A DNA stretch of 64,000 nt from Nemopilema nomurai (lineage: Eukaryota > Cnidaria > Scyphozoa > Rhizostomeae > Rhizostomatidae): positions 105,818 through 169,817 of the forward strand of contig ML133488.1 in assembly GCA_003864495.1 (NCBI GenBank), given 5' to 3'. Shown piece by piece: positions 10,601 to 31,612 of this stretch. The first letter of the stretch is position 1. Each line of letters starts with the position of its first letter. The position numbers and the translations under genes were made by a program. The notes under the pieces were generated by a model that was given only the letters and a program-made list of their open reading frames with translations, was not told the DNA's origin and did not search any database.

Positions 10601-13600
10601 TCAAGTCTTGGTTAGAGGGATGTAAAGTATGGAGTTTCTGCTGTCCTTTAGGCGCCACCATCGTCCGAGCCTGTGTTCTTGTCCTATTCCGGCCACTAAG
10701 AAGTCCCCGTCTTCTGAAAACTGCAGCGCGTTCACAAAGCCTTTCTACGAGACAATAGAGGAACATAGGTTTATTAAGAAGGTATTGACACACAACCATA
10801 TTCTGCCATTCAACATTGCATTTGGAAATCCTCAACAGGAAAAACATCACGCTTCTCTTGAGATTGGGTCAAACCTTCAACTTTTGCTAACTGTTTAGGA
10901 TTTCCCAGACACCAGCTTGTTAAAAAATTCAAAAGCTTTGCTTAGCCTTGTTCTTGCTTTAACAATTACAAAATGATCTTTCAGAGGCCAACTGGCGCGC
11001 CTTAAAGATTTTTTGGTAGAGCATTTTTGTGGTTAGGAATGTCCCATGCATTTGCTCATTTGTATCTTCCGATGTTGTCAGTGAAAAGGTCTGGTGGCAA
11101 ACAAAAAACGATGGAGAAAGAAAACAGTGAGTTGGTCTAGTGGCAAAAAAAAGGAAAGAGAAAACAGTGAGTTGGTCGAGTGGCAAAAACGATGGAAAGA
11201 GAAAACAGTATTTTGGTCTAGTGACTAAAATGAGGAAAAAAGAAAAAAGTGAGTCAGTCTAGTGGCAAAAACGAGGAAAAAACCATATTTTGGTCAAGTG
11301 GCAAAAATGAGGAAAAAAGAAAAGAGCGAGTTAGTTTAGGGGTAAAAACAAAGCAGTTAGTCAGTCTAGTAGCAAAATAGGGAAAAAGACAAAAGTGAGT
11401 AGGTCAATGGCAAAAATGATGGAAAAAGAAAACAGCTATTTAGTTCAGTTGCAGATTCAAAACAATGTTTGCCAAGTGGCAAAAATGAGGAGGGGAGTTA
11501 GTCTGGAACCAAAGTAAAGTCGCGTTGATTTTCAAGATAATCAGAGCACAACGTTTGAACTACACACGGATAGATCAAGGATATCATCTAACCTCTTCTA
11601 TTTTTTGCATTAATCTTTTCGTAATCAGAAGCAAATGTTTCTTCGACAAGAACAATCAGCACTCTTCCCTAACCACCTTGCTAATAGCGCTTTGTCAAAA
11701 AGTGTCAGAACACATTTTAATCCCATGCTTTCGATAGATTAAATTGTTGAGGCAATGTACCACGTTTCCAATAATAAATGAAGCAAGTTGATTGCAGAAA
11801 AAAAGGAAGATCAGTTTTGCTTGCTTGCCAAGCGTGTATTAGTTTGCATATTCTTGCATAGAAATGCTCAGTTTCTGAGATTTTGAAATGATAGGTGAAG
11901 TTAATCAACTTTCTGAAAATCAGTTTTAACCTGAAAAGGAGAAAATGAAATTGCTTCTACCTTCATTGATGCAAAAAACAACAGTTGTAGCATAGAGGAA
12001 AAACAAGGCAACAAAAAGAAAATCAAACAAAATTGCAACGTACCACTGGTATTGCAAACAGCTGTTGAAGGGAACGAAATCCTGGTTCACATTTCCAAAC
12101 ACGAATACATGAATCACAAGACCCTGCTGACGAATAAAATCACTCGTTAAATCTTACTTTCTGAGTTCACTGCTGCAATTTCATGAAAAAGGATTTGAAA
12201 TTATATTTCAGGATACTACTAGATCAAACTCTAGCGCAATATACACAGTCGTAAGAGAAGATATTCTCCAGATATCTAGCACCCTATCATTTATGAATGA
12301 CCAACCAAAACTAACAAACACAAAGTAAACAAACAAATGAAACTGTAATCATTAGCAGCTCTCAACTTGTTCGAACACAAAAATGTAGGTCAGTTGGAGA
12401 AGGGAATCGTGACGGTCATTTACTGTATAGAGAGTTCGCTCATAGGAAAGTGGGGACTTCACTGCAGACAGTATAGGTGTAACAGCAAACGTCAAAAAAT
12501 AACGCCAGTAACTTTCGTCAGGCAAAGCTTTTCAGTATGAAAGAGGGTTACGTGGATATTCTTTAATGAAACTAAAGCAACTGAATATTGTAGAAAGAAG
12601 CAAGGAATTTGAAATCGTTGCACTAGGTGAAATGAATAACCATTATTAGAGATTCTTGTCAATTCAGGCTAATTAAAAAGATAAGTCGATGTTTCGGAAG
12701 AATCAGCTTATAACAGGCGACTACGTCAAACAGAAGAAACCAGACAATACAATGGATGACTGTCGAAAGACGTCTTATTTAGGTGTCTAGGTTTCATTGC
12801 ACAAATACAATAGCTCTCATTTAGATCGTAACATGACAGAGTCCAAAACATCAACATTGGATGACCAGTGATCGAAGGAGTAGATCAGCGTCCTTTCATG
12901 TAGTCAAAAAATGTTTTCGACATGACGTCATTTAAGAGTAAAAATTTATCTTGAGCCCTTAAAGGCATTGACTCGTGGTAAATAGCGGTTCTCCGCCAGG
13001 GATTTGTCTGTTTTCATGCGATAAGTTGATTTTCATGTGATCAGAATATCTTTTCTTTAATTATCGCAAAACAAGGTGTACTTCAAACATTGTAACTTCA
13101 ACAGTTAGAAGATAAATATACACAATTACAATTATCCAGACTCTAGTCTTAACTATAAACATACATGCTAGATATCAATATATACGTGCATGATGATCGC
13201 ATTTAGCAAGCAATCCGGAGCAGCAACTCAGAACCACTACGTTCTTTATGCTATTGATGTCTCATGGGCTAGATGTAGGGCATGCTAATTCCGGGTTGCC
13301 TGCCATAGTGGCATTCGCAACTGTTCCCTGAATAAAATCGAAACTTGTATTATTGTGCTTGGCGGTAGTACCCTTATTTTAAATTTTTTTCAAGAATTAA
13401 TTATAAAAATAGGATTAATATCAACAAGATTCAAAGTCATCTAACATTAAAACTTTATCCTTTACTAGCTCCATTTTAAAAGATGCTAACCCTCTGGAAA
13501 TTACTATATGTTGGCATTTAGAAAATGATAACCAATGAGTGTTGGGTGCTGGCTGAGAAGAGAGATTAATAGACAAGTTCCTCCTTCCTCATTCTGATGG

Positions 13601-16600
13601 AATTATCAAAAATGAGTGGGTTGAACGAACTCATGCAACTTTAAAGAAATAGAAACTAAAGTAAGCATGGCAGTGAGAGTCAAATATTAGAGATCGAACT
13701 ATTCTACTGAACTATTAGAGGTCGGTTCCCATTTTTGGGAAGTTGGCTATCACAATGTTCGTAGCCTTTGGGTATCGAAGGATTGGTGCATTTTGCGTCA
13801 GACGCAAGGATCACACATCTGAACGCGTTTGACAGCTTACAGAAAAAGCTTTCTGAGCATCTTAGATCGACACACATAACGCTGTATACGTCTTCTTCCC
13901 CTCCTCTACTGGCATTTCCTGGTAAAATAAGACGGCTTATCTAAGGATGGCGGTTGGCAGTCAATTAGCAAAGGAATATCCTGACGAATTTGATTACTCG
14001 GGCAAAATATAAACAAAAACCCTAGCCAATAAATCACAACCAATAATCTGAATATTAGAGTCATTTTATCGCCATCAGCATTCAACCTTAATAAACATCA
14101 AGTTGTTATTCATAGGAAAAATGCCACGCGTCAACATTATGTTAACTCCATATCGTACTATGCCTGGTGTGGGTTCGATCGTTCGACTAATTTGGTTTAC
14201 ACCTTGACCTTAAAAGAAAACTGCACTGTTTTACTGATCAACGCTTCTCTGATTCCTTTTGCTTGGCTGAAGTCTAATCGACTGGAAAACTTCCAGCTCT
14301 ATTGAGACTCCACCCCCAGCTGATATAGACTGCTGATTAAAAGGAGACCATCTTGATACGAAGAACAAAATTAGAGATAAAAGAGGCCTTTAAGATAGCG
14401 AGAGTCACCATTGATACTCAGCAAAAGCAAAACAGTACAGCCAGGCTCTAGCCATAGAAGCGCCAATGTTGGTTGACGGTACACGTGCCATGAAAACATC
14501 AATCTTACGATCTTTAGACAGGAAAAATTCGAAAAATGAAGTAATCAAAGCTCTTATCATTTTAAAGAAACAAGTCCTATCTACGTGCAAGAAAGGGGGC
14601 TTTGCAAAAAATCACATGCCACAAAAGCGACGTACTTAATCATTTCCACATCATGACTGTGACGGGAAGAGGATGGCAGGATAGAGAATGCAGGAACATA
14701 AGACCACATAATGGAAAGGCTGAAGCAGCAAAGCCTGAGATGTGCATCAGCTTTTCCAGCATAAAAAGCCTCTCAATAATGAACAAGGGCGGACCTGAAA
14801 CTGTTGTTAGAAAAAGGCGTTTTTGCAGTTTTGATGGGAGCCTTTGCAAGAAAAACAAGTGGTTGAGTGGATAAAACATATCTACTCCAAACAATGAAAA
14901 AAGCATGCAACCTGCAGAGTGGTAACAATGAAAGTGAACCAGCTATTCTTGCATTTATCATTACAAAAAAGTGAACAGTATTTGAAAACCTGTTCTAGGT
15001 GCTTGATGTGTATCAAGTCTTAAGTGCCGTTACTTTTCCATTCAGGTGTTCAAAATGACTTCTACATTCTACATTATGACTACGTTAAGCATTATCGTTC
15101 CGTACCCTATGAGAAGTCATTTTGAATGCATTGTAGCCCCACAGACTAATAGCAAAAAGTTCCCTGTCACCTAAACAAAAATGCCTTGTCAAAAATTATT
15201 GAAATAAAATTGATGATTCCGAAGTCATTTGGTAAATTGAGTTTTGGGCTTCACGATGTTTGATACAAGGCAACAGAGAAAGAAATGGTTGTGAACCTGT
15301 TAGGAAAAAGCATTAATAATTAGATGAGTCAATATTATAAATATAAATAGCACAGAAATGAAACATTGTTGTAACCCATGTTTGTTGAAGTGGAAATAAA
15401 TTAACACGACTGTAGCATTACCTGTAGCTACAAGGTCGGAGTTTTTTAAAGCTGCAACAGAGGTTATCCATGCTTCATTGCAAGATTGACCTTCTGGGTT
15501 CCGGATACCATGTGCATTTCGCACCGTGCATATGGGCTTTTTCTTATGCAAATTCCACAACGAAATAGACCTAGAATGGGACAAAAGGCAGCAATTACAT
15601 GGAAAGTAGATACTGTATGTAAAAGTGACACTCACAAAGCAGGTAGTGCCAACAAAACTAGTTCAAGTTAAACCACAAACCACAAGGATATCAAGTTAAA
15701 GATGTACCAAAAATTCAACGGCCAACTTTGAAAAAGAAACAAGTCTCCAAGAAGGTTACTAACTGAAGCTTAAGAAATATTTTAAAGAAAATCACCAGCA
15801 GAGTCGTTAAGCCTAGCGAAGCCTCACAGTCTTGCTCGTTGAAGGAAGGTTACGGAGCCATTTGCACTGAATTTTATGTTTGCGTTTGCACACAAAAAAA
15901 TACGCGAAACTTCAAAGCGATATCAATTGAAACAACGCTGGGCGGCAAAACTAGCATAAAAATGGCGGCGAGAAGAGAACAACAAACCCATTGTCAGCGC
16001 CAGAAATGTAATGCTCTTCATTGATCATCGCCACGCAATCGATGCTTGGTACGCTGAAAAGCCAATGAGAACTGCTTTGGATTGTGCGTGGAGAAGTTCG
16101 AGCTTACAATTTCATTAAAATTAGAACTGAAAATGTTGCCAACTTTTCAGTACCGAAAAACGTTTCGAGAAATGTTTGCAAAAATAGCGAGAACTAAAAG
16201 TATGCAAAAATTGAGCTTTAGCTTTTTGCTCACTATTTCGAATAATTAAACGAGCACTAGGGAGCTACACACAAGTTATTTGGGGACACAAGAGACGTCT
16301 TAAGACTGTCTTAATCAAAACAACAAGCAATTGGCAAAGTAGACTGGAAACCGCCAATAAACTTATTTAAATTGATTAAGTATTTAAAAATAGCTTGTGA
16401 TCACTGGAGAAAACAATGAATTAATCAGCGTGATTACAGCACTGTGACGCGGACGACTGTTTGCAGGATTGTTCACCCAAAGATTGGGTGTTCAGTAGAC
16501 ACGATAAATGGTCTTTCAATCCAAACTAGTATATGGTCGGCCTTTAACCTTGTTGAATCACCGAAGGCTCAATTGCCAAACCAATATGAAGCTAGACTTC

Positions 16601-19600
16601 AAGGTCCCAACAGTTTCATCCAGATATCGTCAATACTCTACGAAACTGTCGCTTAAGTTCAATTTATAATCTTCTAGGGGAAGGCATGGAAACCCTTGGG
16701 AAGGAGCAAGCAGCCACGAATTGGTTAAATCAGACTGGAACAAGATAACGGCGCTGTATTTTTTTGGAAACGGGTTTTGTTATTCCCACATAAAATAATA
16801 GACTGATTTGCATATGACTTGGCGAGACGAAGCAAGTGACTGCCGTTTTATTCGATTCTAAGAGTAGGAGATGCATACAAGAAATTGCAAGTTTTAATCG
16901 CTCCTTTCCAATTAGGTGAAAACATAAGAGGTAAATTGTCCGCAGCAACAACAGTTCAGCGAACGGGACCTAAGCAAAAGGCTCCATCGCATCTTAGAAA
17001 ATTGCACTTACTTATGCGATCTAAAAACCAGCTGAGACTCTTCTGGGATCTTCCATAACCGAACAGTACGATCTCTACCCCCGGCTGTCACTGCCCGGTC
17101 TTTCATCATACTGTCAATTCCAGTGATAGCATCTTCGTGACCAAATCTATTTTCAGGAGGTAAACAGTTTCGGGAGGTCACTGGCGCTAAACACAAACGA
17201 CAGATTTACAGATCGCTTGAAACAGCAGTCTGGGCACTAGTCTACGTCACTGTTACGATCTACGACGAAAGCTGTCTGAAAAACAATCAACAACCTTATC
17301 ATCTTTAATAGCATTTGTCTAATGTCTACGAGCTTGGCTTTCACATGATTGAAGCTAGTGTTACAGGGAGCAATTTTTCACGGTAACTGTGTCGCAATGG
17401 TAAATAAAGGAAATATCAAGCGCTGTTGCAAGGCGTGTTACACGCAGCAACGATTTCTGCAACTTGCAACGACATGGGACGGGCAGCGGTCTAAAGAGAC
17501 TGGGGACCATCTTTAAATAAAAGCGCCAAAGTGCGATAGCGTTGCAGGTTGCAAAGATCGACGTTACACGGTGCAATGGCTATAAAAATGCCGGCAATCG
17601 GTGCAAAGAGTAGAACCGAATTCTACTTCAGTCTACCGTTGCTAGAGCAGAAAAACTGCGTTGCATTGCACAGATATGAAATGCACGGGGCACGGGGCAA
17701 AGGAACTGCGCCATTGCGATACAAGTTGCAAAAGAAGTTGCACTGTGTAACACTAGCTTAGCTGTGGGTTCTCAACAGGATTACTAATGAGCCTTCCCAT
17801 TAAATGCCATCGCATCACTTTTTCAAACTATAACCAGTAAATTTTGCAGCAAACTGAATTTAAAGGAAATAAAGATAAAACACATGTAATTGAGACACAT
17901 TACAATCGTCTCCAAAACGCAAACAGGTACTATTTAAGTATAATTGTTTTTAGCAAGAAACATCATCTCAACTCCTTACGAGCAGCTATAAAGTATAATT
18001 TGTTAAAAACATAAGTTATGGTAGGAGAACTATACGCTGCAAAGTTATGTATTTCTAAAGATGATTCTTTGTTAAATCATATTTTTTGCCAGTTCACTTG
18101 ATTTTCTTCGCTAAACAATTAGCTATCAATTAGCTATAAACCTTTTGAATATAAACTTTCGCCGATACCCGTTGAGTTCTGCATGCGATACTTACATAAG
18201 ATCAATAATCATTAATTCTACTCACAATGTTTCGATGTAAGCCATTTCATCCAAGCTCCAAACTTTGATAGATCTATCCATAGAACCACTGAATAACTGG
18301 TGAGATCCCTTTCGAAATGCCAAGCCCTAAGAGGAGTTTTTTCTCATCAGTTAGAACACGAAATATTATTCAAACTAGGTATAAGCAGAAACGGAAGATT
18401 AATACTAAAAGCTGAGGATGAGAATTGCAATGCAAAGCAGAATTGAGACGGCAGTCAGGTAAAGATTAAGGTTACTGGTTGCGATTCTTGTTGAATATAA
18501 TTCAGTTCTGATGGCAACAAAACGTATCATTATGAAGAAAAAAATAATCCACATTCAGATGACACGGGCATCGAGATAATTCATAACCTTTACAACATTT
18601 TCTCGAGAAGTGGAATGAAAATTGCTGCTCACTGTTATGGAATTCTTGTGTCCTGTGAATGTTCGGATAAATTTCATATCAATTGCATTCCATATTTGAA
18701 TAGAATTCTCTTTTCCACCACTAGCCTAAGAAATGAAAATATGACTCTAATTTACCGTCGAGAATGATAAGGAAAACAAGCAAAATGACAGCGGATAGAA
18801 AAGCAAATGAAAGATATTACATTAAACTGTTTAATTCTATTGCATTCAGCCCCAAACCAAGAGCCCTTAATTAACAAAGCCAACAGAAATGTCATGAAAA
18901 GATGTCATGAAAACACACCAAATACTTTCCATCACTTGACAATGCCAAGCACAAAATGAGATTCTTGTTGTTGCGTTTTGATGTCTTCTTTTCAGTGGTG
19001 CTTGATGTTTGTAAACAGTCTACTTGAAGCTCTTTCTTTCCTGTTATTATCGACCCTGTAAAAAAGTATGAGACAGTGAATGATTGATAACGTGATTAAG
19101 AACCAGAGACAGCACCCTTTCTGGTAATAGAACATGAAATAGCAAGAAAGCAGCAAATCTGTAACAAACTATCACCACAAATGTTGATACGGAAATATAA
19201 TTTTAGGAGAACTTGGAGATGAACTTGAATAAGCAGGCTTTGCAATTAACGGAGGTATTCATTCCTAGTACATACATTTAATAATGCAACCATCTTTTGA
19301 GCCAGAGAATATGTAATTTCCATCACTTGAAACAGCAATACATGTTACAGACAGCTGATGACCTCTAAATGTTTTCTTATTCTCATCATCATAACCTGAA
19401 AACTAGAAGCAATGCATATGAAATATTAGGCACAAAGTTTCTTTTTCGTCAGTTCAGTTAAATACATTGACAATCAGCAAACTCAAGCAAGATCAAAGGC
19501 TACAAACAGTATACACCTATTCCTAAGAAAACAAACCTAAAAAATTTTCATACAAAACAATTGGCAAAATCTTTCCTAATGTTCATGATAAAAGATTTAC

Positions 19601-22108
19601 ACTTCCAATCATTACAGTTGATGCTTAACATCTATAATTTAATAGCCATTTCGCAAAAAACACTGATCTTCAATCAGTTTTTCCCAGATATAATTCTCCA
19701 AATGTTCCACCATCATTTCAATCTATGTCTTATTGTATTCTCCATTGATAGCATTTTCAAATAATTAATCTTTCATATCAAATTTTTCTTTTGCTAAATA
19801 TGCCTTGTGTCTCTCAAGAGTCTTACCTTTTCTGCAAGTCTTCTTTGCAATATACCTTTCTCGCTAAGCTAAAATTGAATTATAGCATTTAAACATAGCC
19901 AGAATTACATTCTTATGAAACTTTAAAACTTTAGATATAAACACAAAAGAAGAAAACACTTTTGTATCAGCCTAAATATAATTCTTTTAAAATATACACA
20001 TGATTATTCTTTGCTTCACAAAACAATGAAAATTTATAAAATTTACAACTGGGTCAAGGTCAAGGCAACAGGATTTCTTCTGAAAGATCATAGGGAGTGC
20101 AGAAAAGTAACCGACCCGAGCAGGCTCGAACTCATGACCCTTGACTTTGTATGTCAAGTGCTCTACCAACTGAGCTATCGGGTCATGCTCTCAAGCCAGC
20201 ACTCGAGGCCAAGCCATTTATCTGCATTGCCCCTCTCTTCAACCGATTGCACAGGGGAGCCATCGCAGCTCCATCACAAAGTGCAAGGGACCTGTTGAAT
20301 GAGAGAGGACTACCCACACCAAATTTACAACTGTACAGATAATATAACAAGTCCTACCACATCTGCCTGAAGCCGATGAGCGATAGCATCTCTTTCCACC
20401 TGGTCATCTAGTGCTTTCTGGCTTTCTTGAAGAAAATAATCAACTTCTTAGGAAGCTCACCATACAACACTCAATTAAGTATTTAAAAATAAAGCTGTCA
20501 GATTTTAGCATAAAAGTCTTAAAACTTATTGTCACCCTCATTCTAATACTCTTTTATATACTGACAAATATTTGGGTCCATTTCTCACAAAGAGAACATT
20601 TGGACATTTGGACACTAAATTCAAAAATTTCTTTCACTAGTTTGCGCCTCAATAAAAGTGTCTACAATAGTTTTCTTGAAAGTTCACATTTGCTTTTTTT
20701 GGTACAAAATTTGACTCAAATTTTTTTTAAATAAACAACTATTGATTGACGGATTAGCATAGGAAATTATTTACAAGCACAAACATATAGATGAATTATT
20801 TGGCTATTTGAATTATTTTCATGACTCCAATGTAAATGACAACCTGAGACCTCTCTAACACAATAGAGTACAGCAGAAGCTTATAACAGAGTAACTTTAA
20901 GTATGGTACCTTCTCTTTCAAGTTTTGTAATGTAATCTTTGGCAAGCCTAAGTCTTTTTTCTTGTGCTGTTTCCTCCAGAGAAGAATCACTATCATTGGC
21001 TTTTCTTTCTTGTTCATCGTCACTGCAAGCAATATTTTGTAAACATGTGAAGAAAAGGTTACCTTTAAAGTGAATAGCACTTGAAGTTGAATCCTAGGTA
21101 CTATGATTGGCAAAAATGGCAGAACATAAATCATGGGTACCAGAAACAAATTGATTTCCCTAGAAGACATTAGGATAGCACTTACCTTGGCACATCTGAA
21201 TCACTCACAATTTCATCATCTTTCTCGTTTTTGGTGGAGGCTTGTTTTCTTTTCTTGGCCTAGATAGACATCATTCACAAATAATGAAAAAGGGCCATAA
21301 TTGCTTAGGTCAGGTACCATGCAACTTTGTACATTGTGATTCATTGAAAATGCAGCTCTCTTTGAAAAAATTTGACAAAATGTAGATGCTTAATACAGTT
21401 ATGTGAAAATATTCCTCTAGCTTGATTATTGTACCAAATGTGCTGAGACAGGCTCTGACCCAATCTATTGGTTATATACATTTAATCAAACAAGTTCACA
21501 ATCTTGTAGATATACTGTATGTAAGACAGACCTTAAATCTCTCTAAAGAGTATCCATGACAATCAACATGATTTTCTATAAAAATTCAATATACTAGAAC
21601 ACTTTTTTTAAAGAAACTCCCTGGGTAAAGGCCAAAATGTTTAAGAAACTTCCACTGGTCTATGAGAAATCACTCAAATATTTTCCATTTCTCATTCTGC
21701 TTGTAATAAAGAAGATAACCAATGTGCATGGTGTGGTCACATCAGGAGGAAGTAGCAGGACACTGCTCGATAAGCTTAAGCTTCTCAGTGTCCTAAAAGC
21801 TACCTTCTGAAGCTAGGTGGAAATAAATACTAAAAACTGTGTTTTTGTCATGATTATTTCTTCTAAACATGATCATCACTTCATCATGGCCATGACTGGC
21901 TTGCAAACACTCATCAACTTGATGATCAAGGGAGAAAATCAAACAGACATTCTGTGTTAACAAATTACTTTTTTAATTAGAACGTTGATATGTGATTTTT
22001 GAACTCTAAATGCTAGCAAGTTACCATGTGTGTGCAAGAGTATCAAAGAAAGTATCATACCCCAGTTTTCACACCTCTTGTCTTTCTCTTCAGGAAAAAG
22101 CCCGGCAT
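10601..22108 (-). CDS. RRP9: RRP9, U3 snoRNP-associated WD40 protein (U3-55K); complete, 14 exons
   Basis: RRP9 binds the box B/C motif of U3 snoRNA in the nucleolus and acts in 18S pre-rRNA processing. Exons (minus strand, 5' to 3'): 22061-22108, 21186-21259, 20910-21022, 20358-20425, 19827-19868, 19276-19402, 18919-19055, 18633-18725, 18226-18326, 17012-17146, 15988-16053, 15422-15570, 12044-12123 and 10601-10744. All junctions are GT-AG and in phase; they sum to 1377 bases, 458 residues plus stop, close to the human length (475). Residues 1-115 are the charged N-terminal helix region with the conserved ETAQEKRLRLAK motif. Residues 116-458 form about seven WD repeats, including GHQLSVTCIAVSSDG, AGGRDRTVRLWKIPEESQLV, SVAALKNSDLVATG and GQEHRLGRWWR, all diagnostic of RRP9. 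The start MPGFFLKRKTR is the only ATG that gives a phase-0 donor fitting exon 2. Its start codon lies 166 bases from that of the divergent RECQ5 gene. Confidence 0.96.
10745..12043 (-). other. RRP9 intron 13
   Basis: The intron runs from the donor GTACGT at 12043 downward to the acceptor ...CGTAG at 10745. Its notable content is the minisatellite at 11078-11510; I recognise nothing else in it. Confidence 0.85.
11078..11510. repeat. Degenerate minisatellite, unit about 40-45 bp
   Basis: About ten diverged copies lie head to tail, built on the phrase GAGTTGGTCTAGTGGCAAAA followed by an A/G-rich stretch ending near GAAAACAGT. The copies vary in length by several bases and several have lost part of the unit. 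It is AT- and purine-rich on the plus strand and lies in RRP9 intron 13. Confidence 0.85.
12124..15421 (-). other. RRP9 intron 12 (3.3 kb), nothing recognised
   Basis: This is the largest RRP9 intron, from donor GTAATG (15421 downward) to acceptor ...CAGCAG (12124). I see no exon, RNA gene or clear mobile element. Open frames at about 14405-14961 overlap on both strands and lack recognisable motifs. Confidence 0.7.
17352..17759. mobile_element. 408-bp inverted-repeat element (MITE-like)
   Basis: The ends are perfect 14-bp inverted repeats: AAGCTAGTGTTACA at 17352-17365 and its reverse complement TGTAACACTAGCTT at 17746-17759. The interior repeatedly uses variants of GTTACACGGTGCAA and GTTGCAACTTGC on both strands, for example TGTTACACGCAGCAACG and GACGTTACACGGTGCAATGG. 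It has no coding capacity. It sits in RRP9 intron 9. The target-site duplication is not clear. Confidence 0.7.
20083..20287 (-). repeat. tRNA-like dispersed repeat, copy 2 (SINE-like)
   Basis: On the minus strand, 20184-20113 gives a 72-base tRNA-like unit. Its acceptor stem is perfect (GACCCGA with TCGGGTC), and it has a TAGCTCAGTTGG A box and a GAGTTCGAGCC B box. The anticodon arm is 19 bases and the T stem is damaged. The flanks match copy 1 on both sides, including CCTGTGCAATCGG, AAATGGCTTGG and AGTGCTGGCTTGA upstream and TCTGCACTC.CTATGAT downstream. It lies in RRP9 intron 4 in the sense direction of the gene. Confidence 0.78.
21752..21803. repeat. Inverted repeat / potential hairpin in RRP9 intron 1
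   Basis: GTAGC then AGGACACTG (21752-21765) pair with CAGTGTCCT (21786-21794) and GCTAC (21799-21803). The loop contains AAGCTTAAGCTT, itself a palindrome. No function is evident. Confidence 0.7.
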
Positions 22109-22274
22109 TATATTAGACAAGAAAGGTACGAATTTTCCTCACGAAAGGCGCTTCCACGAAAATAGAGTTCTGTGCTCGAGTTTTGTTCCCATCCACATGC
22201 ACTTTCCTTCGCTTTGCTGTTGTTGTTGCTCAAATTCAACACGAGGCTAGCCTCGTGAAACCAGGTAGAGTGAG
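22109..22274. promoter_or_regulatory. Bidirectional promoter between RRP9 and RECQ5
   Basis: Only 166 bases separate the RRP9 ATG (22108, minus) from the RECQ5 ATG (22275, plus), so both transcripts must start in or near this interval. I see no convincing TATA box in either direction. The most striking sequence is CACGAGGCTAGCCTCGTG at 22240-22257, 18 bases before the RECQ5 ATG. Head-to-head pairing is common for housekeeping genes and suggests co-regulation. Confidence 0.8.
22240..22257. promoter_or_regulatory. 18-bp perfect palindrome in the shared promoter
   Basis: CACGAGGCTAGCCTCGTG equals its own reverse complement over all 18 bases. In RECQ5 orientation it lies just upstream of the start codon, so it could be a protein-binding site or a 5' UTR hairpin. 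Confidence 0.75.
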
Positions 22275-31405
<9,131 letters not shown>

Positions 31406-31612
31406 GTAATCGAGTTTCTTTAGCCATCTTGTATCTTAAAGTTTTTCGGAATTTGCATGACGCCGCTTAATAATTATCTACGATTCTATTATTTCACAAT
31501 TGCTAGAAAAAGCGGAACTATTTTTCGCATACTTAAAGGTACCAGATTGCGCCAAAACATACAGTGACGACAATTTTCGTATAATTGGGCAAGCTAGGTA
31601 GTCCTTTCACCT
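31406..31612 (+). other. Start of RECQ5 intron 19, upstream of the array
   Basis: This is unique sequence between the exon 19 donor and the first array unit. A short frame at 31507-31538 flanked by AG and GT (reading ...AELFFAYLK) faintly resembles the second SRI helix, but its phase does not fit exon 19. Confidence 0.6.

Noticed and set aside
14640..14906. Overlapping 88- and 90-residue frames on both strands in RRP9 intron 12
   Set aside because: No motifs, and frames open on both strands in AT-poor patches are expected by chance.
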